DNA of 64,000 nt from an uncultured Desulfobacter sp. (GTDB lineage: Bacteria; Desulfobacterota; Desulfobacteria; Desulfobacterales; Desulfobacteraceae), in the NCBI RefSeq assembly GCF_963664415.1, contig NZ_OY761442.1:558001-622000 (forward strand), in the 5' to 3' direction. Shown here piece after piece: positions 8,602-18,189 of the stretch. Below the pieces are notes generated by a model. The model ran no database searches and was not told the origin of the DNA. It was given only the letters and a program-made list of their open reading frames with translations. The first letter of the stretch is position 1. The number at the start of each line of letters is the position of its first letter. Both the position numbers and the translations under genes were made by a program.

Positions 8602-10383
8602 AAAAAGAGTAATGTTGTCACTTGCTCGTAAGTTTATTGATACTTCTATGCCTTTTGAAGTAGCTTTTGCTGCATTGGATTTGATTACGGTAGAAGCCTC
8701 TACAATTTCATCAACCTGCATATCATCTATATCCATATAATAAATAGCCGTATCAAAATACAGTCTATTCTCTAAGATCGTTCCCTTTAATCCAATTTCA
8801 TATGAGTATAAAGTCTCCGTGTCAAAAGTTTTAGAATAATTTTTAGGTGCAAATATATTAAATCCACCGTGTCGATACCCTTTTGCTATGGTCACATAGC
8901 TCATCATATTTTTTGATAAATTATAAGTTAAACCTACTTTGGGAGATATTTCATCCTCATCTGATTCTATGGTCTGTGTTGAATCTTTATATGTCTGTTC
9001 ATCTCTATCAAATCGTAATCCTCCTAAAATAGATAACTTATCGTTGATGCTGTATGTTAAATGGGAAAAGATACCTAATGAATCACTATCAACATTTTGA
9101 ATTTTTATTGATGAAGAATTCCATTTATCAATGTCTTTATTATAATCCAAATCCGCTGTATCATAGAATAGTCCTGAAACCAGCTTTATAGTATCATCTT
9201 CATAGTTTATTCGTAATTCTTGTGAAAATGTTTTATAGTTATTATCATTAACTACATGGTAGTAATAGTAGTCATCTGAATAATCAAAGTCATCAGCTTT
9301 TTCCTCTTTATGTTCTCTATGAGATGAAATTGAAGACAATGATAATTTTTGATTGAAATTATAGGTGACATTAAGAGATGACATGAATACATCAGAATGA
9401 TTAAACGTTTCAAAATCACTTGATACTTCTCTTTCATTGGTTTTTTTAGTTCCCACTGTAGTTGCACCATTATTGTATTTTATTCTTGAAGATACCAATG
9501 AGAATTCAAGATCGTCCGTTGGGGTATATCGAAGATTGATTTTTCCGTAATTGTGTTCTCTTCCGTCTTCGTCTTCTCCAGTGTTTATATTTTTTATATA
9601 ACCATCTTTTTCATAGTGTTTTCCTGCTACACCAATATAAAACTTATCTCTTATAACCGGACCGCTTACATTAAAAACATACTCTTGTTTGCCATCCGAA
9701 CCCAAAGTCCCTTTTACTTTTCCCCGTGTTTCATTGTCTGGTTTTTTGGTAATCACGTTTACGGCACCAACTTCGGTATTTTTCCCATAGAGTGTTCCTT
9801 GTGGACCTTTTAGTACTTCAACCCTCTCAATATCAATTAAAGTTTCGTCAAAACCTGTGCCTCGAGTGATCGGTATGCCGTCTACAAAAAGTCCTGCAAC
9901 AGAACTTCGTGTCGTATAATTTGAATAAAGTCCTCTCATTGACGGTGTCGCTTTCAAAGCACCTCCAGGTAGTATTTGAAGTCCAGGGGTGTACTTTCCT
10001 ATATCTTCAACAGTATCTATACTTTTGTCTTCTAAAGAAATCGCATCAAATACACTCATTGATATAGGGACCTCTTGTATATTCTCTTCTATTTTCTGTG
10101 CTGTTACCGTTACGCTATCTAATAAAACGTCTTTATGAGATGCTTCCTTTGTATCATGACTTTCTTTGCCTTTAACAATCTCGTTATTATTTATTCCATT
10201 GCTCCTGGTATGTTTTTGAATATCACTGTCGGAAGAAACATCCTGGGTATTCTCCTCCTGCTTTTTGGTGGTGTCCGTTGTCGTTTCATGGGCGGCGTTC
10301 TGCTTCGCCTTTGCAAATCCTGATGTTGCAATACAACAAACCATAAGAAAAACTACCCATGCCAAACCATACATCTTTTTCAT
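8602..10383 (-). pseudogene. TonB-dependent receptor, N-terminal four-fifths, interrupted by the IS21 element
   Basis: Start ATG at 10383 (MKKMYGLAW), chosen because AGGAGG lies 5 nt upstream; the longer frame starting at 10419 lacks this. A signal peptide ends about residue 24 (SGFAKA). A low-complexity Asn/Asp/Lys region follows, then a TonB box-like DSVTVTAQK (about 92), the plug domain (TVEDIGKYTPGLQ; LIDIERVEVLKGPQGTLYGK) and barrel strands. The plug motif GTLYGKNTEVGAVNVITKKP is a hallmark of siderophore-type and related receptors; the ligand cannot be told. The frame breaks at the IS border after NITLF. The AraC gene upstream on the same strand is its likely regulator. Confidence 0.92.
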
Positions 10384-10520
10384 ACTTCCTCCTGTTATTA
10401 GAAAAGTGCAATGAAACACAGTTTGATATCAAGGATGTGATATAGCTTGGGTTTGGTTTGAATAGCTAACACTGATGTCATTATTAATGACACTATCGGC
10501 AGAAATTTTTTTAAATGTTT

Positions 10521-11501
10521 TCAGTTTGGAGGAGCGGTTGATGGGGATTTTCGCAAGTGGCTGGGCGTGATTCCAAACATTGATTTAAAGGACCTGGTAA
10601 AATAGCTCATATTTGAGTAGCCCACCATCATTGCCGCCTGGGTGACATTGATTTCGCTGTCCTGCAACAGCACCATGGCCGTTTGCAGGCGTTGGTTACG
10701 TAAGAATTCAAAGGGAGAGAGTCCAAAAACCTGACGAAAACAAAGATGCAGTTTATTTCGGTTTAATCCTACAGAATTGGCCAGCGTCATGATGTTGGGT
10801 GGATGTTCCAGGTCATGGACAAGCAATTGGGCGGCCTGGTGAATACGTTCTGTATCAGAAGATTTCATTGGCGTTCCAGAAATAGACCCGGATTTGAGCT
10901 GTTCCATCTTATGGGATAGAAGTTCCATGGCCTTGCCTTCAAGGAAAAGCTGCCGGGTCATCCCATGGTAGGGGCAATGGAGCATCTGATACAAAACCGC
11001 CCGCATCACAGGAGTTATGTTATGACCAATGCGGCAAGGAGTTTTTTTTTCTATACTTTTCAGTACTGGATAAAACCGGTCTTCATCCCCGTGTACCACC
11101 TTAAATAAATGTTCGCTTTCCAATATCAAATGAATCCTAAGCCTTTGTTTATCTGTTGCTTTTTCAAAAGCTTCAACACTCCTTGGATAATAAAAAAAAC
11201 CACTGTCTCCAGCATTCACTGTAAACGGCTGATCAAGACAGGAGGGTCGGTAATGAAATTTTCCTTTAAGGCAAAAACCGAAACAAACAGACGGCTTTTC
11301 CAAAAAGCCTTGGAAAACCGTTGGCTGTTTAAGTTGCATGTCAACAAACATCAATTGAAGCCCAGAGGCAAAGGGAAGAATATCAATTCCCCCTTTACCT
11401 ACCGATGAAGGAATATCGATTCTATTCTGATTGGGGATTGCCGTTGGTTGAGGAGGAGAAAGTTGAATTGTTTTCATAAGCGTTGCTGAATTGATTTCCA
11501 T
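10521..11501 (-). CDS. AraC-family transcriptional regulator
   Basis: About 326 residues. I start at 11501 (MEINSATL), but no start has a convincing ribosome site; a TTG at 11534 or the ATG at 11477 are alternatives. The C-terminal third holds the paired helix-turn-helix of the family (NIMTLANSVGLNRNKLHLCF and INVTQAAMMVGYSNMSYFTR, then KSMFGITPSHLRK). The middle has GDEDRFY and HCPYHG, shared with regulators of siderophore-type receptor genes. It precedes the split receptor on the same strand, so it likely activates that gene in response to its ligand. The truncated copy at 640-1314 is a close paralogue. Confidence 0.88.
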   Translation of the reverse strand: MEINSATLMKTIQLSPPQPTAIPNQNRIDIPSSVGKGGIDILPFASGLQLMFVDMQLKQPTVFQGFLEKPSVCFGFCLKGKFHYRPSCLDQPFTVNAGDSGFFYYPRSVEAFEKATDKQRLRIHLILESEHLFKVVHGDEDRFYPVLKSIEKKTPCRIGHNITPVMRAVLYQMLHCPYHGMTRQLFLEGKAMELLSHKMEQLKSGSISGTPMKSSDTERIHQAAQLLVHDLEHPPNIMTLANSVGLNRNKLHLCFRQVFGLSPFEFLRNQRLQTAMVLLQDSEINVTQAAMMVGYSNMSYFTRSFKSMFGITPSHLRKSPSTAPPN

Positions 11502-11773
11502 ATTTAGTTTGATTTTTAATCGGCAGTTATGCAACTAATGTAAGAGATTAATAACAACAGTGTTTGAGATTCTGCATCTCGACCATTGGAAAATCCCTTT
11601 TTTTATGCCCAACGAGTGAATATACGCTGTGATTGAATCCTAAATTTATTTTACTCAACTAACAATTACGCAAAAGTTTAATATGTTGTCAATAGTTTGT
11701 TTGCTTTCGATCGTCTGATAGACAACACACCCACGCCCCATAAAACGTTTTAAAAAAAGAGTTCGTCTATATC

Positions 11774-11810
11774 AAAACAAGCGGTTTTCACAAAATATGA
11801 AAACCGCTTG
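11774..11810 (-). terminator. Terminator of the GNAT gene
   Basis: A perfect 13-bp stem, CAAGCGGTTTTCA with TGAAAACCGCTTG, and a 7-nt loop. Read on the minus strand it is followed by TTTT. It lies 28 bp past the acetyltransferase stop. Confidence 0.8.
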
Positions 11811-11837
11811 AGTCCAAATGCGACAAAATAAAATACT

Positions 11838-12317
11838 TTATTTCATATCGATCATCCTTTTATAAATTCCGGGACTGGATTCGGGAATTACCGTGGCGAA
11901 GGTGTTTTTTTGGTAAAAGTCAATATGGTTTTCATCAACCCATCCAACAATGGCATATCCATATTCATTATCCCACATGTCACTCAAGCAAGAAAAAAGA
12001 AGTTGGGTGGCAATGCCCTTTTTTCTTGCCTCCGGTTTAATACCAATGGGTCCAAAGAATCCTTTTGCCGTGGCATCGTAGCAAGCGAATCCAATAATTT
12101 TTTGGTCTTTTACACCAATAAAACAAGAAACGGGTACGTTTGAAAAACTTCTTTCACATTCATTGGCCCAGCTTTCATTAAATTCCCTTCGTACAAATTC
12201 AATCACTTTACTTTTGTCGCAGGATAGCGGTCGAACAATTTTAAATTCACAATCAAAATGTTCCTTTCGATACTGTTCGAACTGCAACTCATAGAGTTTT
12301 ATCAATAAATCCGGCAT
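11838..12317 (-). CDS. GNAT-family N-acetyltransferase
   Basis: 159 residues. GNAT enzymes move an acetyl group from acetyl-CoA to an amine. The acetyl-CoA-binding motif A is clear: FFGPIGIKPEARKKGIATQL (about residues 93-112), with the R-x-x-G-x-A loop as RKKGIA. The N-terminal strand/helix layout and the C-terminal motif B region (HIDFYQKNTF) fit the fold. The substrate is unknown. It is a single gene with its own terminator, transcribed away from nupC. Confidence 0.85.
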   Translation of the reverse strand: MPDLLIKLYELQFEQYRKEHFDCEFKIVRPLSCDKSKVIEFVRREFNESWANECERSFSNVPVSCFIGVKDQKIIGFACYDATAKGFFGPIGIKPEARKKGIATQLLFSCLSDMWDNEYGYAIVGWVDENHIDFYQKNTFATVIPESSPGIYKRMIDMK

Positions 12318-12547
12318 TGTTGCCTTCCTTTTTTAAAATTTGGCTGTATCAGACATTAAACGTTTCCTGCCCCCAAAAATGCAACCGTCAGTTTATTCAA
12401 TTAAGAAGCAAATATGTTACATAAGTCAAGTCTTCCGGAAGCCGGGCTATGATATTTATTTTTGATAAGAAAAAACATATAGTATTTTGGAAAATGGCTG
12501 ATATCCTATTGGTATAAATTTTTTAACTCTGCCGCCAAGGAGATGAT

Positions 12548-13786
12548 ATGTTTCAAAGTATTTTGGGGCTGTTTGCGTTTTTAGGTGTTGCTGTTATATT
12601 AAGCGAAAATAAAAAAAGGATCTCCGCCAGGCTGATCATTTCAGCAATTGCACTGCAACTTGTTTTTGGCGTGGTGACATTGAAATTCGCATGGGTACGC
12701 CAAGGCTTTCTTTACTTAAACGGTTTGGTGGCAGCGCTTTCAAAGGCAACCGGCGAGGGCACGGCCATGGTGTTCGGATACGTTGGCGGCGGCCCGCTTC
12801 CTTTCCAGGAATCTTATCCCGGGGCTTCGTTTATCCTCGCATTTCAATTCTTACCTCTGGTTCTGGTGATGAGCGCGTTGTCTGCGTTGTTGTTTTACTG
12901 GAAAATTATCCCTGCCGTGGTGCGTTTTTTCAGTATGATTCTAAATAAAACACTGGGCACCGGGGGTGCTGAAGGCATCGGGATTTCAGCCAATGTTTTT
13001 GTAGGTATGGTTGAGGCGCCTTTGCTGGTTAAGCCGTATTTAGCTACCATGACGCGAAGTGAGTTGTTTACATTAATGACCTGCGGCATGGCCACCATCG
13101 CAGGTACGGTCATGGTGCTTTATGCCACGATTCTTAAGCCTGTGATCCCCGGTATTTTAGGTCATATTCTTACCGCTTCCATCATCAGTGCACCGGCTGC
13201 GATTTTGATTTCAAAGGTCATGATTCCTGAAACCAAAGACGTAACAGAAGGCAAGCTGTCCACGCCAACGGTTTATAAAAGCGTCATGGATGCCTTAACC
13301 AAGGGCACGATGTCCGGGATTGATCTTCTGATTAATATCGTGGCCATGATCATAGTGCTCGTGGCCATGGTGAGCCTGGTCAATATGGTACTAGGACTGA
13401 TGCCGTTGTTCAAAGGGGAGCCGTTTACCCTGCAGCGGATTTTAGGCTGGGTTATGGCACCGGCAACATGGCTGATGGGCATCCCCTGGTCCGAAGCCCC
13501 TGCCACCGGCGCTTTGATGGGCACCAAAACCATTCTCAACGAATTCATCGCGTACCTTGATCTGACCCGTCTTCCGGCAGGCGAAATCAGTGAACGCAGC
13601 CGCATTATTATCTCATACGCCATGTGTGGTTTTGCTAATCCCGGCAGCCTGGGGATTATGATCGGCGGCATGGGTGGCATGGTGCCGGAAAGAAGGGATG
13701 AAATCGTATCTTTAGGACTACGTTCCATCATTGCCGGCACTTTGGCCACATGTATGACTGGCGCCGTTGCAGGGATTTTTTTATAG
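12548..13786 (+). CDS. NupC-family concentrative nucleoside transporter
   Basis: 412 residues, normal for the CNT family. These inner-membrane proteins import nucleosides using a Na+ or H+ gradient. The start at 12548 has AAGGAG 5 nt upstream. Family signatures: N-terminal hydrophobic helices, FGYVGGGPLPF, the conserved GTGGAEGIGISANVFVGMVE (about residues 139-158) and EAPATGALMGTKTILNEF, then the C-terminal GFANPGSLGIMIGGMGG. Eight or more membrane segments are apparent. It is a single gene; the neighbouring genes do not suggest a pathway. Confidence 0.92.
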   Translation: MFQSILGLFAFLGVAVILSENKKRISARLIISAIALQLVFGVVTLKFAWVRQGFLYLNGLVAALSKATGEGTAMVFGYVGGGPLPFQESYPGASFILAFQFLPLVLVMSALSALLFYWKIIPAVVRFFSMILNKTLGTGGAEGIGISANVFVGMVEAPLLVKPYLATMTRSELFTLMTCGMATIAGTVMVLYATILKPVIPGILGHILTASIISAPAAILISKVMIPETKDVTEGKLSTPTVYKSVMDALTKGTMSGIDLLINIVAMIIVLVAMVSLVNMVLGLMPLFKGEPFTLQRILGWVMAPATWLMGIPWSEAPATGALMGTKTILNEFIAYLDLTRLPAGEISERSRIIISYAMCGFANPGSLGIMIGGMGGMVPERRDEIVSLGLRSIIAGTLATCMTGAVAGIFL

Positions 13787-13858
13787 TATTTGAACTATAG
13801 ATATTTGTTATTTCAATTTGTTACGATTAAGAATATCAATAACGTATAGAATTAAATA

Positions 13859-13921
13859 GGATCTTTCAAGTCCGATTTTATTGATGACCGGGAGTGAAAA
13901 TTCGGTAGATCCAATTTTTTT
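13859..13921 (+). terminator. Probable terminator downstream of nupC
   Basis: GGATCT (13859-13864) pairs with AGATCC (13907-13912), with an inner CCGATTTT/AAAATTCGG stem and a loop of about 18 nt. A run of at least six T follows. It lies 70 bp past the nupC stop. The stem is imperfect. Confidence 0.55.
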
Positions 13922-14026
13922 AAATTGTATCTTCTTTCACGCCAGTGTAAATTGGTATTATGTCAAGACACTTGAGATAGTCGTTCCCAACATCCTTCTT
14001 CACATTATTCAAAGGAGGAATGTATT

Positions 14027-14259
14027 GTGAAAAGATTTTTTTTCTTTTTTATCATAGCTGGAATAATAATTCTGAATGTTTTTCTGTTACTTTATGGATA
14101 CTATCTGCTTTCCTTTGCATTACAGTGCAGTTCTATTGGGGGGCTGTTTTTTTTCTATAAAGCAACATCAAATAAACATATTGAACATTTGGTATTAGTG
14201 TACTTGAAAAAGCACAATGGCGCTACAAAAAACGAGCTTATTGCGCATATAAAGAAAAA
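14027..14259 (+). pseudogene. Small membrane protein cut by the IS1595-family element
   Basis: GTG start at 14027 with a strong ribosome site (AAAGGAGG). Two membrane segments fill about residues 4-50 (KRFFFFFIIAGIIILNVFLL and SFALQCSSIGGLFFFY). They are followed by a cytoplasmic stretch VLVYLKKHNGATKNELIAHI that looks like the start of a winged helix. The native frame ends at the IS border (14259); the last ten codons of the open frame are IS sequence. No target duplication links the two flanks, so the 3' part of the gene is elsewhere or lost. Family unknown. Confidence 0.6.
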
Positions 14260-15291
14260 GGCTCATGTTGCGTTTCAAGGTCTTATTTGACCAAAAGTTC
14301 GACAAGCGAATGGAGCAGGGCCTTTCCCCGTTTGCCGACGTTATGAACGAACTCGAAAAAACCGAGATAGAACGGGAGCTTCTCTTGTGAGATGCCTCGA
14401 TGAGGACGCAACCAACCACGTAGCAAGGACCAGAAGCCTTCCATGGTATTGACATGGACTTCATGGAAACCATCGCCATCCTCGTCTCTGGCGTATTCTC
14501 CAGCCCCGTGATTCACGCTCTTATGCTTGTACCCCCACTCGGTTAATCGATTGTAGATCGCATATTCATCAGTGTAAATCAAAGTCCCCGGCAAAACGGT
14601 CGACTTTACCAAGGGCTCAATAGTTACCCTGCGAACATTAGCAAGCATTTGAATCACTACCAGACCGCATCGCTGAATCATACCGAATACAGGTGGTTTC
14701 TCTTTTTCCAATGTACCCCGCCCACGAGCACCTCGTAAACGATTTCGACGGCCTTCCCTGCCTTTTCGGGCTACTGCTTCGGGATTGCCTTTATGCCCTG
14801 CTACAATGTAGACCTCATCACATTCAACTTCGTCTCCAAGGGTTACTTGAGGCTTTTTTTTATCACGCCTTCACGAAGTTGGGTGGTCATCCTTTGAACA
14901 TCAGTGCGGTCCAGGTCCAGTTCTTTGGCAATTTGCTTGTTGGACAAGTTCAACCCCATGAAATACAGACACAATATCCATACCTTGAGGGGTTGGTGAT
15001 GTCCAGCGAAGATGGTGCCTGTAAGGTCATCAAACCGTTTGCCGCAATTTTTACATTCATAACGTTGTCTGGCAGGTTCTTTTTCATCAAAACCCCTTTT
15101 GATTATTCGTTTGGAATCACAATACGGACATTGACGTCCTTCCGGCCAGCGCAACTCCCGAACAGTGTTGTAACATTGCGTATCATCAATCAGAGTCTTT
15201 ATGTTTACTTGCATCCGTTGGGCCCCTATGGTGAATTGGGTCAAAAAGTTCACCATCTAACATTTCAAGCCCCTGATACGCAACATGAGCC
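14260..15291 (-). mobile_element. IS1595-family (ISXO2-like) element, copy 1
   Basis: 1,032 bp, bounded by inverted ends GGCTCATGTTGCGTTTCAAGG and, read inward from the right, GGCTCATGTTGCGTATCAGG. It is nearly identical to 62633-63664 and in the same orientation; I noticed one base difference inside the transposase (T at 14940 against C in copy 2, giving Asn or Ser). The 8-bp flanks (AGAAAAA side and AAATTTTA side) do not match, unlike copy 2. Different broken genes lie on each side, which points to recombination between copies or an adjacent deletion rather than simple insertion. Confidence 0.9.
14283..15214 (-). CDS. ISXO2-like transposase read across a -1 frameshift (copy 1)
   Basis: The N-terminal frame (start ATG at 15214, AGGGG 9 nt upstream) has a zinc ribbon CPYCDSK...CKNCGKRF and a helix-turn-helix LSNKQIAKELDLDRTDVQR, and stops at 14843. 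The downstream frame, one base back, continues directly with PQVTLGDEVECDEVYIVAGH and carries the catalytic core: CDEVY, IYTDEYAIYN and NTMEGFWSLLRG. The switch falls on eight A's followed by G (TATAAAAAAAAG on the minus strand). Joined, the protein is about 311 residues, normal for ISXO2 transposases. Both copies keep the same eight-A run, which fits programmed -1 slippage but could also be one old mutation. Confidence 0.8.
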
Positions 15292-15949
15292 AAATTTTAA
15301 GCTCCTCGGCCAGGTCCTCATCACCGTTGATGCCCTGTTTTAGAGACACAAAGGCCTTAATGGTTTCCCCTCGCAATTCATCGGGCACCCCGACCACGGC
15401 TGCTTCCACAACTGCCGGGTGTTTGATCAGAACACTCTCCACTTCAAAGGGCCCAATGCGGTAGCCGGCGCACAGGATAATATCATCCGATCGGCCGCTA
15501 AAGAACAGATAGCCATCTTCATCTTTGCTTACGGTATCCCCGGCAAGGCAATATCGGCCATTTTCGCCCACATATTTTTCCTTTGTCCCCTTTTCATCCT
15601 GCCAGTATCCGCGAAACCAGCATAAAGGAGAGTTCTCGGTATCTACGGCAAAAAGGCCCTCTTCTCCGGGTGCCGTTTCATTGCCGTTTTCATCGATAAC
15701 CGCCACCCGGTCTCCTTTTTTTACGCCGATGGACCTTAAAAAAACAGCCATTTTTGAGGAGAGTTCCTTGAGTTCCCGAAAAGTCCATTTTGATGCATTA
15801 CCTTCTGCGTCTTCATAGAACAGTGCAATCTTTTCAGGACTCCTTGCATGGCGGTCACACAAAAAGTGTGCTGCTGAAACTGCTTTACCGTCATACTCTT
15901 TTAACCAGAGATCGATAGCCGCTTGCGGAGACATGTCCGTCATTGCCAT
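15292..15949 (-). pseudogene. Acyl-CoA synthetase/AMP-binding protein with internal and C-terminal deletions
   Basis: The frame opens at 15949 with GAGGAA upstream. Residues 1-80 match the N-terminus of medium-chain/acetyl-CoA synthetase-type enzymes (AAHFLCDRHARSPEKIALFY, VKKGDRVAV). Directly after this it jumps in frame to the C-terminal part (IDENGNETAPGEEGLF; SGRSDDIILCAGYRIGPFEVE; VVGVPDELRGETIKAFV). The central domain with the ATP-binding P-loop, some 270 residues, is missing. The end is cut by the IS at 15291. Such a product could not form an acyl-adenylate. It lies divergent from an acyl-CoA dehydrogenase, a natural partner. Confidence 0.85.
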
Positions 15950-16242
15950 AGTGTCGTTTCCTCACACTCTATAAGATGAGACCTTTCTTCTTGTCAAGCA
16001 AATGCCTCTGCCCGCAAAACGGATTGTCCGTGTTCGTTATGAACTGAACCCGGGTATTTAGATCCTGTCTGCCCATGGCCATTTATGGACCCATTTAGGC
16101 CACTTAACTTAATTATTTCAGTTTCTTGAGCATTTGTTCAACTTTTGTTATACCTTGCTTAGCAAAAAGCAACTTCCTATCTGTTTCTTATAGGTGCGAT
16201 ACTGTCTCTTTTACAAGATACACACTCAGAGGGGTTTTTATA

Positions 16243-17487
16243 ATGTTTGATTACCTTTTGACCAAGAAACAAAAAAAGTTAAAAAAGGAAGCCCGGGATT
16301 TTGTAAAATCAATTCCAAGGGAAATGATCCTGAATATGGATGCCGACAAAATACAGTTTCCAAAGGAATTTTTGCAGGAAGCCGCGAAGCGTAACCTCAT
16401 GGGATGCCGTTACCCGGAAAAATGGGGCGGCAGGGATATGGACTGGGTTTCCACCTGCATGGTCATGGAAGAAATCGGTGTCCTAGGATATATTTTCGCA
16501 TGCACTTTTGGCGTTGGGGCGGAACTTGTATGCGATGCTATTATTCTGCACGGGAATGATGCCCAGAAGGAAAAATATGTCAAACCCCTCCTAAAAGGGG
16601 ACATTTTTGCTGCGGAATGTCTGACCGAACCCAGAGGCGGTTCAGATTTTTTCGGCACGGCAACCACAGCGGAAGACAAGGGCGATCATTTTATCCTTAA
16701 TGGCCAGAAACGGTTTATTGTCGGCGGAGAAGGCGCGGATTATTTTCTGGTCTATGCGCGGACCAAACTTGATGCAGCGCCTCACAAATCCATTTCCTGT
16801 TTTATTGTCGATCGGTCCAAGGGCGTTAAAAGCGAGTACCTTTACGGTCTTATGGGCTGCAGAGGGGGCGGTGCTTCTCGCCTGGTATTCAAGGACGTTA
16901 AAGTGCCGAAAGAAAATTTGCTGGGAGAACTCAATCAAGGCGTCCGGATATTTAATACCATGATGATACCGGAACGCCTGGGAACGGCTGCCATGACCAT
17001 TGGTGCGGCTGCACCAGCGGTTGATGTGGCCACAGGCTACACGTCAAAGCGCAAGGCATTCGGCCAACCCGTGGCGGCCTTCCAGGGCGTTTCCTTCCAG
17101 ATCGCGGAGGCGGTTACGCTTCTGGATGCTTCCCGTGCAATGATTTATACAACCGCCAGGGCTGTAGACGAACAGATAAATGACAAACAGATTAGGAGGC
17201 TGGTCTCCCAATCAAAAAAATTTGTTACAGAATCATGTCAGAAGGCAGCCCACAACGCAATGCAGGTAATGGGTGGTATTGGGTACACGAACATTTATCC
17301 TGTGGAACGAATTTTCAGGGATCTTCGATTGGCTTCCATTTGGACAGGTACCAATGAAGTGATGTCCATAATCATTGCCAATGAATGGTACAAGGAATAC
17401 CGGTATAAGAAAAAAGCGGATAGGATGCGTGATATAGAACCGGATGCAGAAGAAGCAAATGCAAAAGACGAAAAAATATTTGAGTAG
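16243..17487 (+). CDS. Acyl-CoA dehydrogenase family protein
   Basis: 414 residues from the ATG at 16243 (AGAGGGG about 9 nt upstream; the open frame extends 39 codons further up without a start signal). Family order is complete: N-terminal helical domain, flavin/substrate segment ECLTEPRGGSDFFGTATTAE (about residues 124-143), then the C-terminal helical domain with RKAFGQPVAAFQGVSFQIAE and MQVMGGIGYTNIYPVERIFRDL. These flavoenzymes desaturate acyl-CoA thioesters at C2-C3. At the usual catalytic Glu of the YEGT motif the protein has WTGTNE, a Thr. A different base position or substrate is therefore possible. It may pair with the broken synthetase upstream. Confidence 0.88.
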   Translation: MFDYLLTKKQKKLKKEARDFVKSIPREMILNMDADKIQFPKEFLQEAAKRNLMGCRYPEKWGGRDMDWVSTCMVMEEIGVLGYIFACTFGVGAELVCDAIILHGNDAQKEKYVKPLLKGDIFAAECLTEPRGGSDFFGTATTAEDKGDHFILNGQKRFIVGGEGADYFLVYARTKLDAAPHKSISCFIVDRSKGVKSEYLYGLMGCRGGGASRLVFKDVKVPKENLLGELNQGVRIFNTMMIPERLGTAAMTIGAAAPAVDVATGYTSKRKAFGQPVAAFQGVSFQIAEAVTLLDASRAMIYTTARAVDEQINDKQIRRLVSQSKKFVTESCQKAAHNAMQVMGGIGYTNIYPVERIFRDLRLASIWTGTNEVMSIIIANEWYKEYRYKKKADRMRDIEPDAEEANAKDEKIFE

Positions 17488-17497
17488 ATGATCAAGT

Positions 17498-17513
17498 TGG
17501 GGAGAAATCCCCA
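17498..17513 (+). terminator. Short hairpin after the acyl-CoA dehydrogenase gene
   Basis: TGGGGA and TCCCCA with a GAAA tetraloop, followed by a weak GTTTAT, 11 bp past the stop. The position fits a terminator; the T-tract is poor. Confidence 0.4.
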
Positions 17514-17518
17514 GTTTA

Positions 17519-18189
17519 TCAGCGTAAGTCTATTTGAATGATGCTTCTTACTGCAATACGCCCTGAACTATTGGTGCCATTGTGTTGGGCGTGTAAGCCA
17601 CAATGTTCGGCGTGATGCAGCGAACACTCGATGACTGCTGCCTCCGCTCCGGCGCGTATCAGGACTCCGGAATTTTTAGTCCCGAAAATCTCTGTCCGCT
17701 CAAGCATGCAGTAGCCACTATAAACTATTACACCGTTAAATCCCTCCGCCGTGATTCGCATCCCTGTAATGCGAACACACGAACCAGTGCAGGCAATGGC
17801 CGGGCCATGAACGCCAACCAGCTTCACACCCGGTTCGTCACTCTATTCAACATATCGAGGCCTTCGCCTGAACTCAATGCATCTTGAGGGGTTGTGCGTA
17901 ACCAGCGAATGTCTTCCATTTGTCGCTGTACGAGAATGTTGACAATACGTAACTGTTTGTCGTTGTATTGGTTTGAGAACTGACTTGGCCGTCCCAGCCT
18001 ATGCTCGACCGCAGGTACTTCTATGTATTAGAGAGGCAGAATCCTTGCGGTCTGTTGTTTTTTCGCCTCGAGTTCGGCAAACGCGATAAACTCATTGACA
18101 CAGTTGTCGCTATTTAGATACGCAGGGGTGATAATCGGGATTAAACAGGGACACCTTAGGGCATTTTCCAGTTCCGTTTTCCATATCAT
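17519..18189 (-). pseudogene. TIR-domain / right-handed beta-helix protein, decayed
   Basis: Read leftward from 18189, the translation (WKTELENALRCPCLIPIITP, AYLNSDNCVNEFIAFAELE, TARILPL-stop-YIEVPA) matches the second half of a TIR domain, including the S/N-x-x-C-x-x-E-F segment and the RILPIYY-like strand. A TAA breaks it after ILPL. About 250 bp on, the frame shifts and the sequence becomes a parallel beta-helix (residues VKLVGVHGPAIAC, RITGMRITAEGFNGVIVYSG, LERTEIFGTKNSGVLIRAGA). TIR domains in bacteria are often NAD-cleaving or signalling modules. The N-terminal half of the domain is absent. Nonfunctional as it stands. Confidence 0.65.
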
